A stretch of DNA of 58,023 bases from Planctomycetota bacterium (GTDB lineage Bacteria > Planctomycetota > UBA1135 > GCA-002686595): the NCBI GenBank assembly GCA_029259635.1, contig JAJDEU010000005.1, positions 1 to 58,023 on the forward strand, in the 5' to 3' direction. The position numbers and the translations under genes are program-made. This document shows positions 33,567 to 43,483 of the stretch, in pieces. Under the pieces are notes generated by a model that had not been told where the DNA came from, did no database searches, and was given only the letters and a program-made list of their open reading frames with translations. The first letter of the stretch is position 1. Each line of letters opens with the position of its first letter.

Positions 33567-35069
33567 CTAAAAAGCTTCGACTTGTTCACGGGAGGGCGGC
33601 GAGCCGGCCAAGCTAACGGTGACGAGAACGACGACACTGACGATGACCGCGGGAATCACGGCGTCGACTCCGAGGTTATTGATTTTGAGACAGGTCTCCG
33701 CGAGACCCGAGTGGCCCGCGTCCGCAGCCCAGGTGGTCAAGGTCTCTTGCTCGATCAACACGAACCAGGTGATCGCCGTGAGTACGCCGGTGACCATCGA
33801 AGCGAGGGCTCCGGCTCCGGTCGCGCGCTTCCAAAAGAACGCGGCGAACAGTGCGGGCGTAATTCCCGCACCGTAGATCGTGTAGGCAAACAAGGCGATG
33901 TCGAAGAACTCTTTGGACTGAAAGGAGAGACCGAGCGCGATCAACCCGAGTAGCAGAACGATGAGTCGACTCGTCTTTACGATGCTCCGCTCGTCGGCGT
34001 TGGGACGAATAAAGCGCTGGTAGACGTCGCGTACGAGCGAGGTGGACGGGGAGAGCAGGTAGGAGTCGGCTGTCGAGACGACGATGGCGACGATCGTGCC
34101 GACCATCATTGCGCCCAGGAAGGGGGGCAGCACGTTGAACGCCAGGTGCACGACAATATGACCGGGTTCATCGGGCGGCGTGAGCTGGTCTCCCTGGACC
34201 AGCGCTTTGCCGAGTAGGGCGACCGCGATGATCGCGCACTCCATCACGAGTACACCGAGAAGCATCCAGCCCGCCGACTTCTTCGCGGCCGCAGGGGACT
34301 TCGCTGAGAAGAAGCGCTGATACATGTTGGCGTCGCTGATCAACATCAGAAAAGCCGGCAACAGAATGGAGAGGATCTCGACGAGGGAGAAGGTTCCGAA
34401 GGTGTCGAGCTCTTGGGTCGTCAACGCGGCCTGCACGCCTTCGATTCCTCCGGCCTTGTCGAACAAGAGCGGCAGCGCGATCAAGATTCCGACCGCCATC
34501 AGGATGCCGTTCGCCACGTCGGTGTAGGCGACCGAGTACATGCCGGCCAGCGCGGTGTAGGCGATCACGAACAGCGCGACCAAACAGGTCGCGTAGGTCG
34601 CTGACATCTCGGGCCAGATGTAGCCCAGCACGGCGGCGCCCGCTCGGTACTGGTAAGAGACGATGATCACGTAGGCGAGTACCAGCGTGATCGTGCCCAT
34701 CACGCGCGCGGCGACGCCGAAGCGCGCTTCCAAAATGTCTTGGATGGTGAACTGACCGAAGCGACGGATGCGCGGCGCCAGGAAATAGAGCGCGATGATT
34801 CCGGCGGCGCCGGAGATCGGAATGAGAAAGGCCGCCATCCCGACGCCGAAGGTCTTCTCCGCGTCGCCAAAAATACTGCCGGTGCCGATCCAGGTGGCGA
34901 GCAGGGTGCCGATCAGGACGAAGGTCGAGAGGCCGCGGCCGGCGAGGCTGAAGTCTTCTTGGTTCTTGACCGACCGGGCCTTGAGCGCGCCGACGCCCAT
35001 CAGCACAACCAAGTAGACGATGACGAAGATGGCGTGCGGCAGGTGAGAGGGGGGACCCATGGGCGCCAT
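33567..35069 (-). CDS. Sodium:solute symporter (SSS family)
   Basis: 500-residue transporter with about 13 membrane helices, of the SSS/PutP-like family that couples solute uptake to sodium. The N-terminal signature is VKNQEDFSLAGRGLSTFVLI then GTLLATWIGTGSIFGDAEKT. The central YTALAGMYSVAYTDVANGIL matches the sodium-site helix region. LSPSTSLVRDVYQRFIRPNA is the conserved intracellular loop. Sugar, proline, pantothenate-like or carboxylate substrates cannot be distinguished. ATGs at 35069 and 35060 are both possible. Confidence 0.85.
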   Translation of the reverse strand: MAPMGPPSHLPHAIFVIVYLVVLMGVGALKARSVKNQEDFSLAGRGLSTFVLIGTLLATWIGTGSIFGDAEKTFGVGMAAFLIPISGAAGIIALYFLAPRIRRFGQFTIQDILEARFGVAARVMGTITLVLAYVIIVSYQYRAGAAVLGYIWPEMSATYATCLVALFVIAYTALAGMYSVAYTDVANGILMAVGILIALPLLFDKAGGIEGVQAALTTQELDTFGTFSLVEILSILLPAFLMLISDANMYQRFFSAKSPAAAKKSAGWMLLGVLVMECAIIAVALLGKALVQGDQLTPPDEPGHIVVHLAFNVLPPFLGAMMVGTIVAIVVSTADSYLLSPSTSLVRDVYQRFIRPNADERSIVKTSRLIVLLLGLIALGLSFQSKEFFDIALFAYTIYGAGITPALFAAFFWKRATGAGALASMVTGVLTAITWFVLIEQETLTTWAADAGHSGLAETCLKINNLGVDAVIPAVIVSVVVLVTVSLAGSPPSREQVEAF

Positions 35070-35436
35070 ACTGGCGAATCGGCGGGGTCAAACAACCCGC
35101 TGGCAGGGGCGCGTGGCCCGCGCAATCGCGCCTCTCATCCGCCCGACGGGACGGGCGCGCATTCTAATTCTGGCGACTTGGCGATCTCGGCCTCTCGAAA
35201 GGCGCGTTACCGGAGGTTTCGGGATAGCCTAGAGTGGAGCGATTCCCGTGGGTGACGCTCCGTTCTTGCCCCCCGCGAACGAGCGAAAAACCACCCTGCG
35301 GGTCCCTGGATCTCGCTTTTTAGCCCCGCCGCCTCGAACGGCCTCCGCCCGAGCAATCCCCCTCGCTCGGCTCCGGACTTCAGCCTCTCTTCCGTCCATT
35401 CATCAGCGTCCCTCTCCAGTGTCTCGCCCAGCCTTC
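35070..35436. other. Divergent intergenic region between symporter and penicillin acylase genes
   Basis: 367 bp. The acylase frame is open through most of it (from 35248) but encodes Pro/Arg-rich residues ahead of the signal peptide, so it is treated as non-coding. Promoters of both divergent genes must lie here; no convincing -35/-10 pair, operator or terminator was identified. Confidence 0.4.
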
Positions 35437-38400
35437 ATGAATCCGCCCCGTCTCGAGCGGCTCGCCGGCCGGACCGCCGCCTTGCTCGCCCTGCTGCTCC
35501 TCACGGCGCTCGGCTTACAAGCCTGCGGCAGCAGCGGTTCGAAAGCCTCCTCCACGGGGAGTACCGCGGTGGGCGCCGGACAGATCGATCTCGCGCTCGC
35601 GATGGCGCTCGACGACTCGACTCCAGTGGAGCAGCAGCTCATTCGGCTGTCGGTGACCATGTCGAACTCAGCGATGGGCGTCGATGCGACTGGCGTTCGC
35701 GTCCAGAGTTCACTCGATCCCGACCTCGTCTTCGTGAGCGCTGTGGCGGATCACGGAACCTATGACGAGACCAGCGGCGAGTGGAGCGTCGGCCTCGTCT
35801 CGCCGGGGTCGAGCTCGACTCTCTTGATCCGCGCAATGCCGAAGGTCGGCAGCGGTGGACGGAGCTTTTCCCAGAACGCCGCGGTCTCCGCATCGGATCA
35901 AGTGGACCCCAACCCATTTCAAGATACGGCCAGCGTCAACGTGACGGTGGATCCGAACGCCAACCTCAGCCTGGCGATCGAAGTCGACGACACGACGCCG
36001 AGTCGCTTTCAACCGATCGCGATTACTCTGCGAGTGCTGAACGCGATTGGCGGTGCTCAAGCCAGTAACATTCTCGTTCAGCTGACGCTGCCGCCGAACC
36101 TGACCTTTGCGGGCAGCACCGGGTCAGTCGGTAGCTTTGATCCGGCGACCATGAGGTGGAGCTTGCCTCTGCTCGATAGCGGATCGAACGCGGAGATCGT
36201 CATCACGGCGTTGCTCGATAGCGCGCTTGGCGGGAAGACGCTCGTTTTCGATGCCGGGATTCTCAGCGCGACGCAGCCCGACCCCATCGCGCTTGGAAAT
36301 ACGGCGGCGATGTTGGCGACGGTGACGACGGAGACGGTGGAGCTGGTTCGCGACGGCTTTGGGATCCCGCACATTTTTGCGACTTCGGATCACGGCGCGT
36401 ACTTCGGCGCGGGCGTGGCGATGGCGGAAGATCGACTCTCCCAGATGATTGCGCTGCGACTCTCTTTCGATGGTCAGCTGGCTCAGTTATTCGGCCGCGG
36501 AAAGAACGACAAGCTGCTCGATTCCGATCGCCGCGCGCGACTCTACGGATTTCGACGCCAAGCTGCGGCTACGGAGGCCAATCTCGATCCCGAGCTGCGC
36601 TCGCTCTTGAACGCTTTTGTCGAGGGCGTGAACTCCGTGCTCAATGGCGACGTGACGACGCTGCACCCGTTCTTTCAAGCGGCCTTCATAACAGCCGGAG
36701 TCTCGGTGGATCCTTGGACGGTCACCGACACCATCGCGAGTTGGTCCTACACCGTCACCAACTTTGGCCCGAGCGCTCTGACCGAGGCCATGCGGCTCCA
36801 CAGCTTCGAGGCCGTCCTCGCGGGCTTGGGTGGGGATTTCGATGCCGCGCTGATGGAGTTCACGATGCCCGCCGTGCTCGACGATTCTGCGGCCGTCGTG
36901 ACGCAGTCGGATGTCCCGCTCGCGACCCAGCAAGCGATGGTCGATTACGCGACCAGTCTTGCGCTGGCGCCGGATGGCCGTGCACTCAACATCCAGACCG
37001 ACACGCCAAAATTCAGTCAAGCGTGGGTGTTTTCGGGCGCGCGAAGTGCGGATGGCAAGAGCGTGCTCGTGACGGACCCGCGACTGCCGCTCGGCCGACC
37101 GTCCGCGCAATACGAACTGCACATGAAGGGCGAGACCTTCGAGGTCCACGGCGTCACGCTTCCCGGCAGTGTGAATGTGCTGATGGGGCAGTCGGGCTCC
37201 ATGGTGTGGGGGGCGTCCGCGCTGGGCGTCGACCAAGAGGACCTGTTTCGATTGACGGTGGACCCCATTAACGAGCAGGGTAAGTACGAGCTCGACGGCG
37301 TGTATCGCCCCTACGAGTTTCAGCAGATCGAAGTGATTCAGATTCTGGGAGAGACGGCCGAGGTCGAGACCTATCGCGAGACCGTCTTTGGGCCCGTAGT
37401 GACGCCGGTGGTCACGGACGCACACCCCGGCGAGGAGTACGCCGTTCGCCGGGTGGACACGGTTGAGTTCGGGGACGACTCGTCGCTCGGATTCTTGCGC
37501 ATGTACCGAGCGGCAGATGTCGACGAGTTCGACGCGGCCCTCGAGTTTTTCCGAGCTCCATCGGCGAACATGGTCTTCGGGGATAGCGCTGGTCGAATCG
37601 GATATCGAACGAACGGCTCGATGCCGGTGCGCTCTCCCACGCAACCCTTCGCACCGCTCACCGGTCGGTTGGCGCAGGCCGGCAATCTGTCGAGCGGCGA
37701 TTGGGTCGATCTGGTGCCGCATCCGCTCAAGCCTGCCGTGCTCGATCCCGCCGCTGGGTTTCTGATGACGGCCAATCACATGCCGGTGGGCTCGTGGTAT
37801 CCGATTCCGATCAAGGCCGGAACGGGATCGACCGGCGAAACCGCCAGGTCGTATCGATTGCGCGAGTTGCTGGAGGAATTACCGGCGGTGCCGACACGCG
37901 ATCAGGTTTTCGATCCACATTTCGACATCGTGAACGCGCCGGAGCGGGATTTCATTGCGCTCGCGGCTCTGGCCAAGCGCGATCTCGGGACGGTGTATTC
38001 GGCTGACGCGGAAGCGGCGCTGGTCGAGGCCGAGGCTTGGTTGAATGCGACGACGTTGGCGGGCGAACCCGGGGATAAGAACAATGTGCACCGCGGAGTC
38101 GCGCTGGTGAACAACCTCGATCTGGTGGTGCGCAGTAGCCAGTCGGAACAAATCGTCACGAACTACGGAGGCGGCACGGCGGGAACAATCGCTTTCCTCA
38201 AGCAGAAACGCGCCGAGCTCGCACTCACCGGAACGGTGACCCTCGCGGCATTCGAGATCGCTTACATCGACGGTCGCTTGGCGACCGCGTGGCAGAGCAC
38301 TGACAATCAATTCGGAGCTGAGATCAATTGGTTAGCCGGGTATGACTCGGTTGTTCAGACCCTGAAAACGCCCGCATGGCAGTTGCTCGGGCAACCGGCG

Positions 38401-38679
38401 CTGGATCCGCTCGACGTGGTGTCGGTCGGTCCGCTGCTCTGCGTCGACGGCGACACGCTGCTCTCGCAGGGTTCCCAGAGCTACACACTGCGTGCCGTCG
38501 GCGGTGACGTCGATGCTGGCATCGCGGTGTTCCCCTTCGGACAAGCCGAGCCCGGCAAGCAACACGATTCCGACCAGACCTCGCTCTTCGAGAACCAGAC
38601 CTTCCGCGCGGTGCCCATGACCAAAGCGGCGATCAGCGGTCTGGTCGGTCCCGTGGTGCAGACGGACTTGGTCTTTTAG
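35437..38679 (+). CDS. Penicillin-acylase family lipoprotein with two N-terminal DUF11-like domains
   Basis: 1080-residue protein. The signal peptide ends in a lipobox (LQAC, Cys30). Two Ig-like DUF11/CARDB-type domains follow at about 45-155 and 155-265 (LALAMALDDSTPVEQQLIRL and LSLAIEVDDTTPSRFQPIAI). The Ntn-hydrolase starts near 290 with LVRDGFGIPHIFATSDHGAY and AGVAMAEDRLSQMIALRLSF. The self-processing nucleophile is Ser527 in SQAWVFSG, followed by LVTDPRLPLGRPSAQYELHM. Family members cleave amides such as acyl-homoserine lactones, beta-lactam side chains or N-acyl amino acids. Here the enzyme is membrane-tethered and exported. The last 27 codons are duplicated at 40200-40280. The start at 35437 begins the signal peptide. 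Confidence 0.85.
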   Translation: MNPPRLERLAGRTAALLALLLLTALGLQACGSSGSKASSTGSTAVGAGQIDLALAMALDDSTPVEQQLIRLSVTMSNSAMGVDATGVRVQSSLDPDLVFVSAVADHGTYDETSGEWSVGLVSPGSSSTLLIRAMPKVGSGGRSFSQNAAVSASDQVDPNPFQDTASVNVTVDPNANLSLAIEVDDTTPSRFQPIAITLRVLNAIGGAQASNILVQLTLPPNLTFAGSTGSVGSFDPATMRWSLPLLDSGSNAEIVITALLDSALGGKTLVFDAGILSATQPDPIALGNTAAMLATVTTETVELVRDGFGIPHIFATSDHGAYFGAGVAMAEDRLSQMIALRLSFDGQLAQLFGRGKNDKLLDSDRRARLYGFRRQAAATEANLDPELRSLLNAFVEGVNSVLNGDVTTLHPFFQAAFITAGVSVDPWTVTDTIASWSYTVTNFGPSALTEAMRLHSFEAVLAGLGGDFDAALMEFTMPAVLDDSAAVVTQSDVPLATQQAMVDYATSLALAPDGRALNIQTDTPKFSQAWVFSGARSADGKSVLVTDPRLPLGRPSAQYELHMKGETFEVHGVTLPGSVNVLMGQSGSMVWGASALGVDQEDLFRLTVDPINEQGKYELDGVYRPYEFQQIEVIQILGETAEVETYRETVFGPVVTPVVTDAHPGEEYAVRRVDTVEFGDDSSLGFLRMYRAADVDEFDAALEFFRAPSANMVFGDSAGRIGYRTNGSMPVRSPTQPFAPLTGRLAQAGNLSSGDWVDLVPHPLKPAVLDPAAGFLMTANHMPVGSWYPIPIKAGTGSTGETARSYRLRELLEELPAVPTRDQVFDPHFDIVNAPERDFIALAALAKRDLGTVYSADAEAALVEAEAWLNATTLAGEPGDKNNVHRGVALVNNLDLVVRSSQSEQIVTNYGGGTAGTIAFLKQKRAELALTGTVTLAAFEIAYIDGRLATAWQSTDNQFGAEINWLAGYDSVVQTLKTPAWQLLGQPALDPLDVVSVGPLLCVDGDTLLSQGSQSYTLRAVGGDVDAGIAVFPFGQAEPGKQHDSDQTSLFENQTFRAVPMTKAAISGLVGPVVQTDLVF

Positions 38680-38704
38680 GAAAAGCGCGGAGTACAGAGC
38701 CGTC

Positions 38705-40099
38705 CTACGGACCGGTAAATTCGAGCACGAGCGTTTCGCCTTCGACCACAGCGCCCTCGATCGGATCGGGGAGATAGACGGCTGCTCTAGAACTCACTGA
38801 GGGAGACTCGATCTCAAACCGGTAACGGCCGGGCGCGAGTCCATGCAGGACGACCTGGTCGTCGTTGCCGGGGTTGAGAACCGAGATGCGCGGGCCCTCG
38901 TAGTCGAGGGGAGTGGCCATGACCGAGTAGGCGAGCCCGTTGATTGCGGGCGAGTCGAGCCGGGCAATGACGGCGCCCGTCGCCTTCATGGCGATGTTGA
39001 TTTCGCGCAACTCATCGCCTTCATCAAAACGGAAAACATGTGAGCGCGTCGTCGTCTTCCAGGGCGATCGCGCCGTGACGACGAGCGGACTGTTGCCGTC
39101 CACATCTTCAATGAGAAAGCTTCCGTCCGAAGCGCTCTCGACGACTCTCGTTGTTCCCGCCTCGTACAGAGATCGATCCGCGCGCACGGACTCGCTGGGT
39201 TGAGGTCGACCCTGATCGTCGAGGCGAACGCGCTCGACGACTAATTGAACTCCGGCGAGCGGAACGCCTTCCGGAGTCCTAACGTAGCCGCGGACGGAGA
39301 AAGCTTGAAGGACGATCTCAATGCCGGCGTCGCGATCGGGCAGCTCGATATCAAAGTGGTGTCGCATGCCGCCGGTCGGTCGCTCGACGGAGATGGAGTA
39401 GGAGCCGCCTGTCAGGTTGTAGAGCCCGAACAATCCATCGGGATAGGTTTCCGTTGTGGGCTCGAAGGGCCACCCTGGGACCGTGACTTGAATCCCTCGA
39501 CCGCCTTCCGCGTCGATCGCGTGCTCTGACTCAAGATAGAGACGTACGATCGCCCCGGAGATTGGTCCGTCGGTATCGCTGACCGTCCCTTCAAGAGAAT
39601 TGAGGGACGGAACAACGAGCCTGACTTCGATGTCGCCATATTCCAAAACTTGCTGGGTGACGAACCCATTCTGTTCCATCGTCGAGTTGAGCTCGATCAA
39701 CTTCCGCTTCAGCGCAAGCTTGAGAAAATTGAAGTTGTCGATGATGCGATTCGCTCGAACGATAGTTTTGCTCTCTGAATTGGAGGGGGGCTGCCAATCG
39801 ATGAACCGATCGAGGTCGATACCGAAGACATGTTTGCCGACAGGCAAATCGGTGAATCGCGCACGCCCTTCCTCGTCGGTGAAGCGATATTTCGCCCGTA
39901 ACTCGACGAACTCAGGCGCGCCATCGGTCAGCGACTCGGCGACGTAGACCCCGGGCACCGGCTCACCCTTTTGATTGAGGACGAGAACGGTTGCCGCGCC
40001 GACCGGGCCCGCCTTATTCCCGTCGGACGAAATCACGAGCCAACCGAGTCCGCCCGCGAGGAAGAGAGCTGCGAGCAAGACGAGGGGAAGCGGGCGCAT
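38705..40099 (-). CDS. Carboxypeptidase-regulatory-like surface protein, copy A
   Basis: 464-residue protein with an N-terminal hydrophobic segment (PLPLVLLAALFLAGGLGWLV) acting as anchor or signal. Several beta-sandwich modules follow: AATVLVLNQKGEPVPGVYVA, LEGTVSDTDGPISGAIVRLY, VRGYVRTPEGVPLAGVQLVV, and a C-terminal LHGLAPGRYRFEI. These are carboxypeptidase D regulatory/SpaA-like folds without catalytic residues, probably structural or adhesive. It is a tandem paralogue of 40306-41874, sharing the PLPL...LLAAL anchor and the ERVRLDD and WKTTTRS segments. The ATG at 40099 is chosen because the longer frame (from 40225) runs into the duplicated acylase tail. Confidence 0.75.
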   Translation of the reverse strand: MRPLPLVLLAALFLAGGLGWLVISSDGNKAGPVGAATVLVLNQKGEPVPGVYVAESLTDGAPEFVELRAKYRFTDEEGRARFTDLPVGKHVFGIDLDRFIDWQPPSNSESKTIVRANRIIDNFNFLKLALKRKLIELNSTMEQNGFVTQQVLEYGDIEVRLVVPSLNSLEGTVSDTDGPISGAIVRLYLESEHAIDAEGGRGIQVTVPGWPFEPTTETYPDGLFGLYNLTGGSYSISVERPTGGMRHHFDIELPDRDAGIEIVLQAFSVRGYVRTPEGVPLAGVQLVVERVRLDDQGRPQPSESVRADRSLYEAGTTRVVESASDGSFLIEDVDGNSPLVVTARSPWKTTTRSHVFRFDEGDELREINIAMKATGAVIARLDSPAINGLAYSVMATPLDYEGPRISVLNPGNDDQVVLHGLAPGRYRFEIESPSVSSRAAVYLPDPIEGAVVEGETLVLEFTGP

Positions 40100-40199
40100 G
40101 GCGGAAGAAGAGTAGGAGTCGAGAACGCGGGTGGGGACGCTCGACTCGGTCACATTCGTCCCGTTTCGCGATCTCGACGCTAAGACTCTTCTCTCGCGC

Positions 40200-40280
40200 A
40201 CCTTCCGTGCGGTGCCCATGACCAAAGCGGCGATCAGCAGCCTGGTCGGTCCGGTGGTGCAGACGGACTTGGTCTTTTAG
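40200..40280 (+). pseudogene. Duplicated 3' end of the penicillin acylase gene
   Basis: 27 codons encode TFRAVPMTKAAISSLVGPVV, then QTDLVF and a stop, matching the end of the acylase at 38599-38679 with four base differences in 81. The distance from this stop to the next minus-strand gene (25 bp) equals that behind the real acylase gene. It is therefore the junction of a tandem duplication unit of about 1.6 kb, not a gene. Confidence 0.9.
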
Positions 40281-40305
40281 AGGCTGGTCCGAGAGGTGGT
40301 TTGAA

Positions 40306-41874
40306 TTACTGCCCGGTGAACTCGATGGTGAGGGCTTCTTCGGCTATGACTTCGCCCTCGATCGGCTCGGGCATGAAAGGACTCAATCTCGAGCTCTTTT
40401 TGTCGAATTGAAGCTCGAAGAGATAGCGGCCTGGCGCAAGTCCGTGGAGAGTGGTTTGGCGGCTGGTGTCGGGCGAAAGGATCGTGCGCGGGTTTTCTTG
40501 ATCGACGGGCGTCACTGCGACGGCGAAATTTGGGTAGCTCTTGCTTGCGACGAGCCTTGCGATTACGACTCCCGTCGTTGTCATCGCGATGTTGATTTCG
40601 CGCTGCTCCTCGCCATCCTCGAATCCGAAGATTCGCGAACGCGTGGTCGTCTTCCAGGGCGTTCGAGCCGTGACGACGAGCGGTCGGGTTCCGTCGACTC
40701 CCTCGATTCGGTAGCTCCCGTCGGCTGCGCTCTCTACGGACGCTGTCATTCCCGCCTCGTACAACGATCCGTTTGCGCGGAAGATTTCGCTGGGTTGAGG
40801 GTTCCTCTTGTCGTCGAGGCGAACGCGCTCGACGACAAGTCGAGCGCCGGCGATCGGAACGCCCTCCGGTGTTGTGACGAGGCCGTGAACCGCGAGGTCA
40901 TCGAGGACGAGTTCGACACTCGCACTGCGATCGGGTAGCTCGATATCCCAGTGTTGGCGCATGCCGCCGTCGGGACGTTCGACGGAGATGGCGTATTCGC
41001 CCTGCGTCAGGTTCCCGATTCGAAACTTTCCCTCCGCATCTGTGCGGGTGAGCGTCTCGTAGGGGTACTCCGAAACGAGCGAGGAATCGGTCCGACCGCC
41101 TTCGGCGTTGATCGCGTTCTCCGTGTTGAGATACAGCCGCACAGTTGCGTCCGGCAATGGTCCGTTCGCATCACGGACGACTCCAGCAAGAGCGTGCAGC
41201 TTGGGAATGACGATTCGAACGTTGGCTTCTCCGCCCTCACGGACGAAGGTCGTGATGAACCCATCCTCATTCATCAGTGGATTGAGGGCGATGAGCTTTC
41301 GCAAAAGGCCGAGTTCCAAGAGCGGATTGCTCTTGCCAATACCAATGACCTGCCGGGGCGCTCCTAGGTTCCCACCCAAATCGGATCCGCGTGTGGGCGG
41401 CATAGCGAAGAATGGATTGAAAATGATGCCGAAGCGGTGCTGTCCAACGGGCAGTTCCTCAAAGCGAGCTCGTCCATCGACCTCGGTGGCTCGATTCGAC
41501 CCACCCTTGGCAACGAATTGCGTTTCGTTTTCGAGGGGCACAAGTTCTATGAATACTCCCGTCATCGGCTCGCCCTCTTGGTCGACGACGAGGATTGTCA
41601 CCGCGCCGACCGGACCGAGCTCTTCCTCCGGCGGCTCCGACCGAATGTCGAGGAGCGCTTTCGCCTTGGCCTCCTCCGAAGGCTCGACCGTGCTGCGCGT
41701 ACTCACCGTCGGTGTGGTCATCGGTTCGATCGGCAGATTCGGAACTTGCTCTTTCGCTTTCTCCGGCAGTTCCGCGATGGGAACGGCTTGGTTGCCGTCG
41801 GACGAAAACAAGAGCCAGCCGAGTCCGCCCGCGAGGAGGAGAGCCGCGAGCAAGATGAGGGGAAGGGGGCGCAT
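40306..41874 (-). CDS. Carboxypeptidase-regulatory-like surface protein, copy B
   Basis: 522-residue paralogue of copy A with the same anchor (PLPLILLAALLLAGGLGWLL). An extra Pro/Glu-rich spacer (residues about 30-85) precedes the first beta-sandwich (AVTILVVDQEGEPMTGVFIE). Later modules align with copy A (LAGVVRDANGPLPDATVRLY, VHGLVTTPEGVPIAGARLVV, LHGLAPGRYLFEL). Divergence between the copies is large although the linked acylase tail is almost identical. No enzymatic motif is seen; a role at the cell surface is inferred from the anchor and domain type. Confidence 0.75.
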   Translation of the reverse strand: MRPLPLILLAALLLAGGLGWLLFSSDGNQAVPIAELPEKAKEQVPNLPIEPMTTPTVSTRSTVEPSEEAKAKALLDIRSEPPEEELGPVGAVTILVVDQEGEPMTGVFIELVPLENETQFVAKGGSNRATEVDGRARFEELPVGQHRFGIIFNPFFAMPPTRGSDLGGNLGAPRQVIGIGKSNPLLELGLLRKLIALNPLMNEDGFITTFVREGGEANVRIVIPKLHALAGVVRDANGPLPDATVRLYLNTENAINAEGGRTDSSLVSEYPYETLTRTDAEGKFRIGNLTQGEYAISVERPDGGMRQHWDIELPDRSASVELVLDDLAVHGLVTTPEGVPIAGARLVVERVRLDDKRNPQPSEIFRANGSLYEAGMTASVESAADGSYRIEGVDGTRPLVVTARTPWKTTTRSRIFGFEDGEEQREINIAMTTTGVVIARLVASKSYPNFAVAVTPVDQENPRTILSPDTSRQTTLHGLAPGRYLFELQFDKKSSRLSPFMPEPIEGEVIAEEALTIEFTGQ

Positions 41875-41934
41875 GGCGAGATGATGCTGGGAGTCGAGAG
41901 CGTGCGAGCGGGAAGGACGCTCGGCGCCGGTGGC

Positions 41935-43353
41935 TTATTCCGGTGGGGCGTTTCTAGGCAGGGTCTCTTCCAGATCGGCGATGACGTAGACGAGCGCGGC
42001 GATCAGGCCGGCGCCGAGCTCGATCTCGCGGGGGCTGATTTGGTCGATCGTGTCGCGCTCGGAGTGATGCAGGTCGAAGTAGCGCTGGGAGTCGGGCAGA
42101 TAGCTGCCGACGACGACGCCGCTCTGCTTCATCGGGCTGACGTCCGCTCCGCCTCCGCCCTCGAGTACGCGCTCGCCGCCCGTTCCCTCGAACAGCATCG
42201 CGATGTCCCGCAGGATCGCCATCGCTTCCGGCCCGGCGTTACTCGTAAAGCCGCGCGGCGTGAAGGCGCCGGAGTCCGACTCGACCGCGAAGACGTGCTT
42301 GTCCATCTCGTCTTTGTGGTCGTTGTAATAGGCCTTCGCGCCGCCGAGTCCATTCTCCTCGTTCATGAAGAGCACGACACGCAGCGTCCGCCGCGGTCGC
42401 AGTCCAAGCGTCTTCAGAATGCGCACGGCTTCGATCGTCTGACAGCACGGTCCGCCGTCATCGTGAGCGCCCTGTCCGACATCCCAACTGTCGAGGTGAC
42501 CGCCCAGCACGACGATCTCTTCGGGCTTTTCGCGACCGACCCATTCGCCCACGACGTTGAAGGAAGGCGCGGGCTCGAAGCTCTTGCAGTCGAGCTCGAG
42601 GTGCAGCTTGACCGTCTCACCCTTCTCCAAAAGATCGGAGATCAGCTCGGCGCCTTTTGTACTGACGGCGGCCGTCGGAATTTTCGCAATGCCCTCGGCA
42701 TAACGCATGCCGCCGGTGTGCGGAAAGTCATCGAGTCGAGTCGTCATCGAGCGAACGAGCGCGGCGACTCCGCCGGCACGCGAGGCTTCGCGCGCGCCGT
42801 TGACTCGCTGACCGACCGCGCCGCCGTAGGCCGGAAAGGTGCTCAGCAGAGTCGCATCCATCGGACGGTTGAAGAACACGATTTTGCCATTCGCCGCGTC
42901 GCCGAGTTCCTTGAGCTCATCGAAGTTCTGCACCTCGACCACCTCGGCGATCAGGCCGTGCTCGGGCGTCGCGATGCTTCCGCCGAGCGCGAGGATCGGA
43001 AGTTCGAGCCCCGCGAGCTCCGGCGGCGCGACGACGCGAAGTCGTTCCGTCTCACCGCGCTCCCAGTGCGTCACCATGCAGGGCTCGAGTCGAACGTTCT
43101 CGAGTCCGTCTTCGAGCATCGCCTGGCGCGCCCACTCGACCGCGGCCGCCGCGCCGGGCGATCCCGACAACCGATGCGGCGCCACTTCGACCAGCTCGGA
43201 GAGCTTCTGGTAGCTCTCTCCGTTGACGAGCGCCTCGGACAAGATGTCCCGAACGGTCTGACGGTAACCCTCGATCTCCGGCGCTGGCTTCGCCGTTTCT
43301 TGGGGTGCGATGAAGGAGGCGAGAGCGAGCGTGGCGACGAGAGTGGTTTTCAT
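41935..43353 (-). CDS. Exported M28-family zinc metallopeptidase
   Basis: 472-residue protein with a signal peptide (TTLVATLALASFIAPQ). A protease-associated insert lies around residues 150-260. The M28 di-zinc site is visible: GGHLDSWDVGQGAHDDGG (His, then the bridging Asp), MNEENGLGG (catalytic Glu and zinc Glu), AVESDSGAF (Asp) and LHHSERDT (the last His ligand). It is probably an aminopeptidase or carboxypeptidase acting on exported peptides. The longer frame from 43593 is not coding-like; the ATG at 43353 starts the signal peptide. It lies about 60 bp from the surface protein genes on the same strand. Confidence 0.85.
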   Translation of the reverse strand: MKTTLVATLALASFIAPQETAKPAPEIEGYRQTVRDILSEALVNGESYQKLSELVEVAPHRLSGSPGAAAAVEWARQAMLEDGLENVRLEPCMVTHWERGETERLRVVAPPELAGLELPILALGGSIATPEHGLIAEVVEVQNFDELKELGDAANGKIVFFNRPMDATLLSTFPAYGGAVGQRVNGAREASRAGGVAALVRSMTTRLDDFPHTGGMRYAEGIAKIPTAAVSTKGAELISDLLEKGETVKLHLELDCKSFEPAPSFNVVGEWVGREKPEEIVVLGGHLDSWDVGQGAHDDGGPCCQTIEAVRILKTLGLRPRRTLRVVLFMNEENGLGGAKAYYNDHKDEMDKHVFAVESDSGAFTPRGFTSNAGPEAMAILRDIAMLFEGTGGERVLEGGGGADVSPMKQSGVVVGSYLPDSQRYFDLHHSERDTIDQISPREIELGAGLIAALVYVIADLEETLPRNAPPE

Positions 43354-43483
43354 GAGCGCGGGATAAGGTGAGGCTGACGGACGAGTGCGCCATTTTCCCG
43401 TCCAGCGGGAACACCACAAGCGAGAACCTCCGATTGCGCTAAACCTAATCCTTGGATCGGTGCGCTCGGTTTCCCAGAATAGC

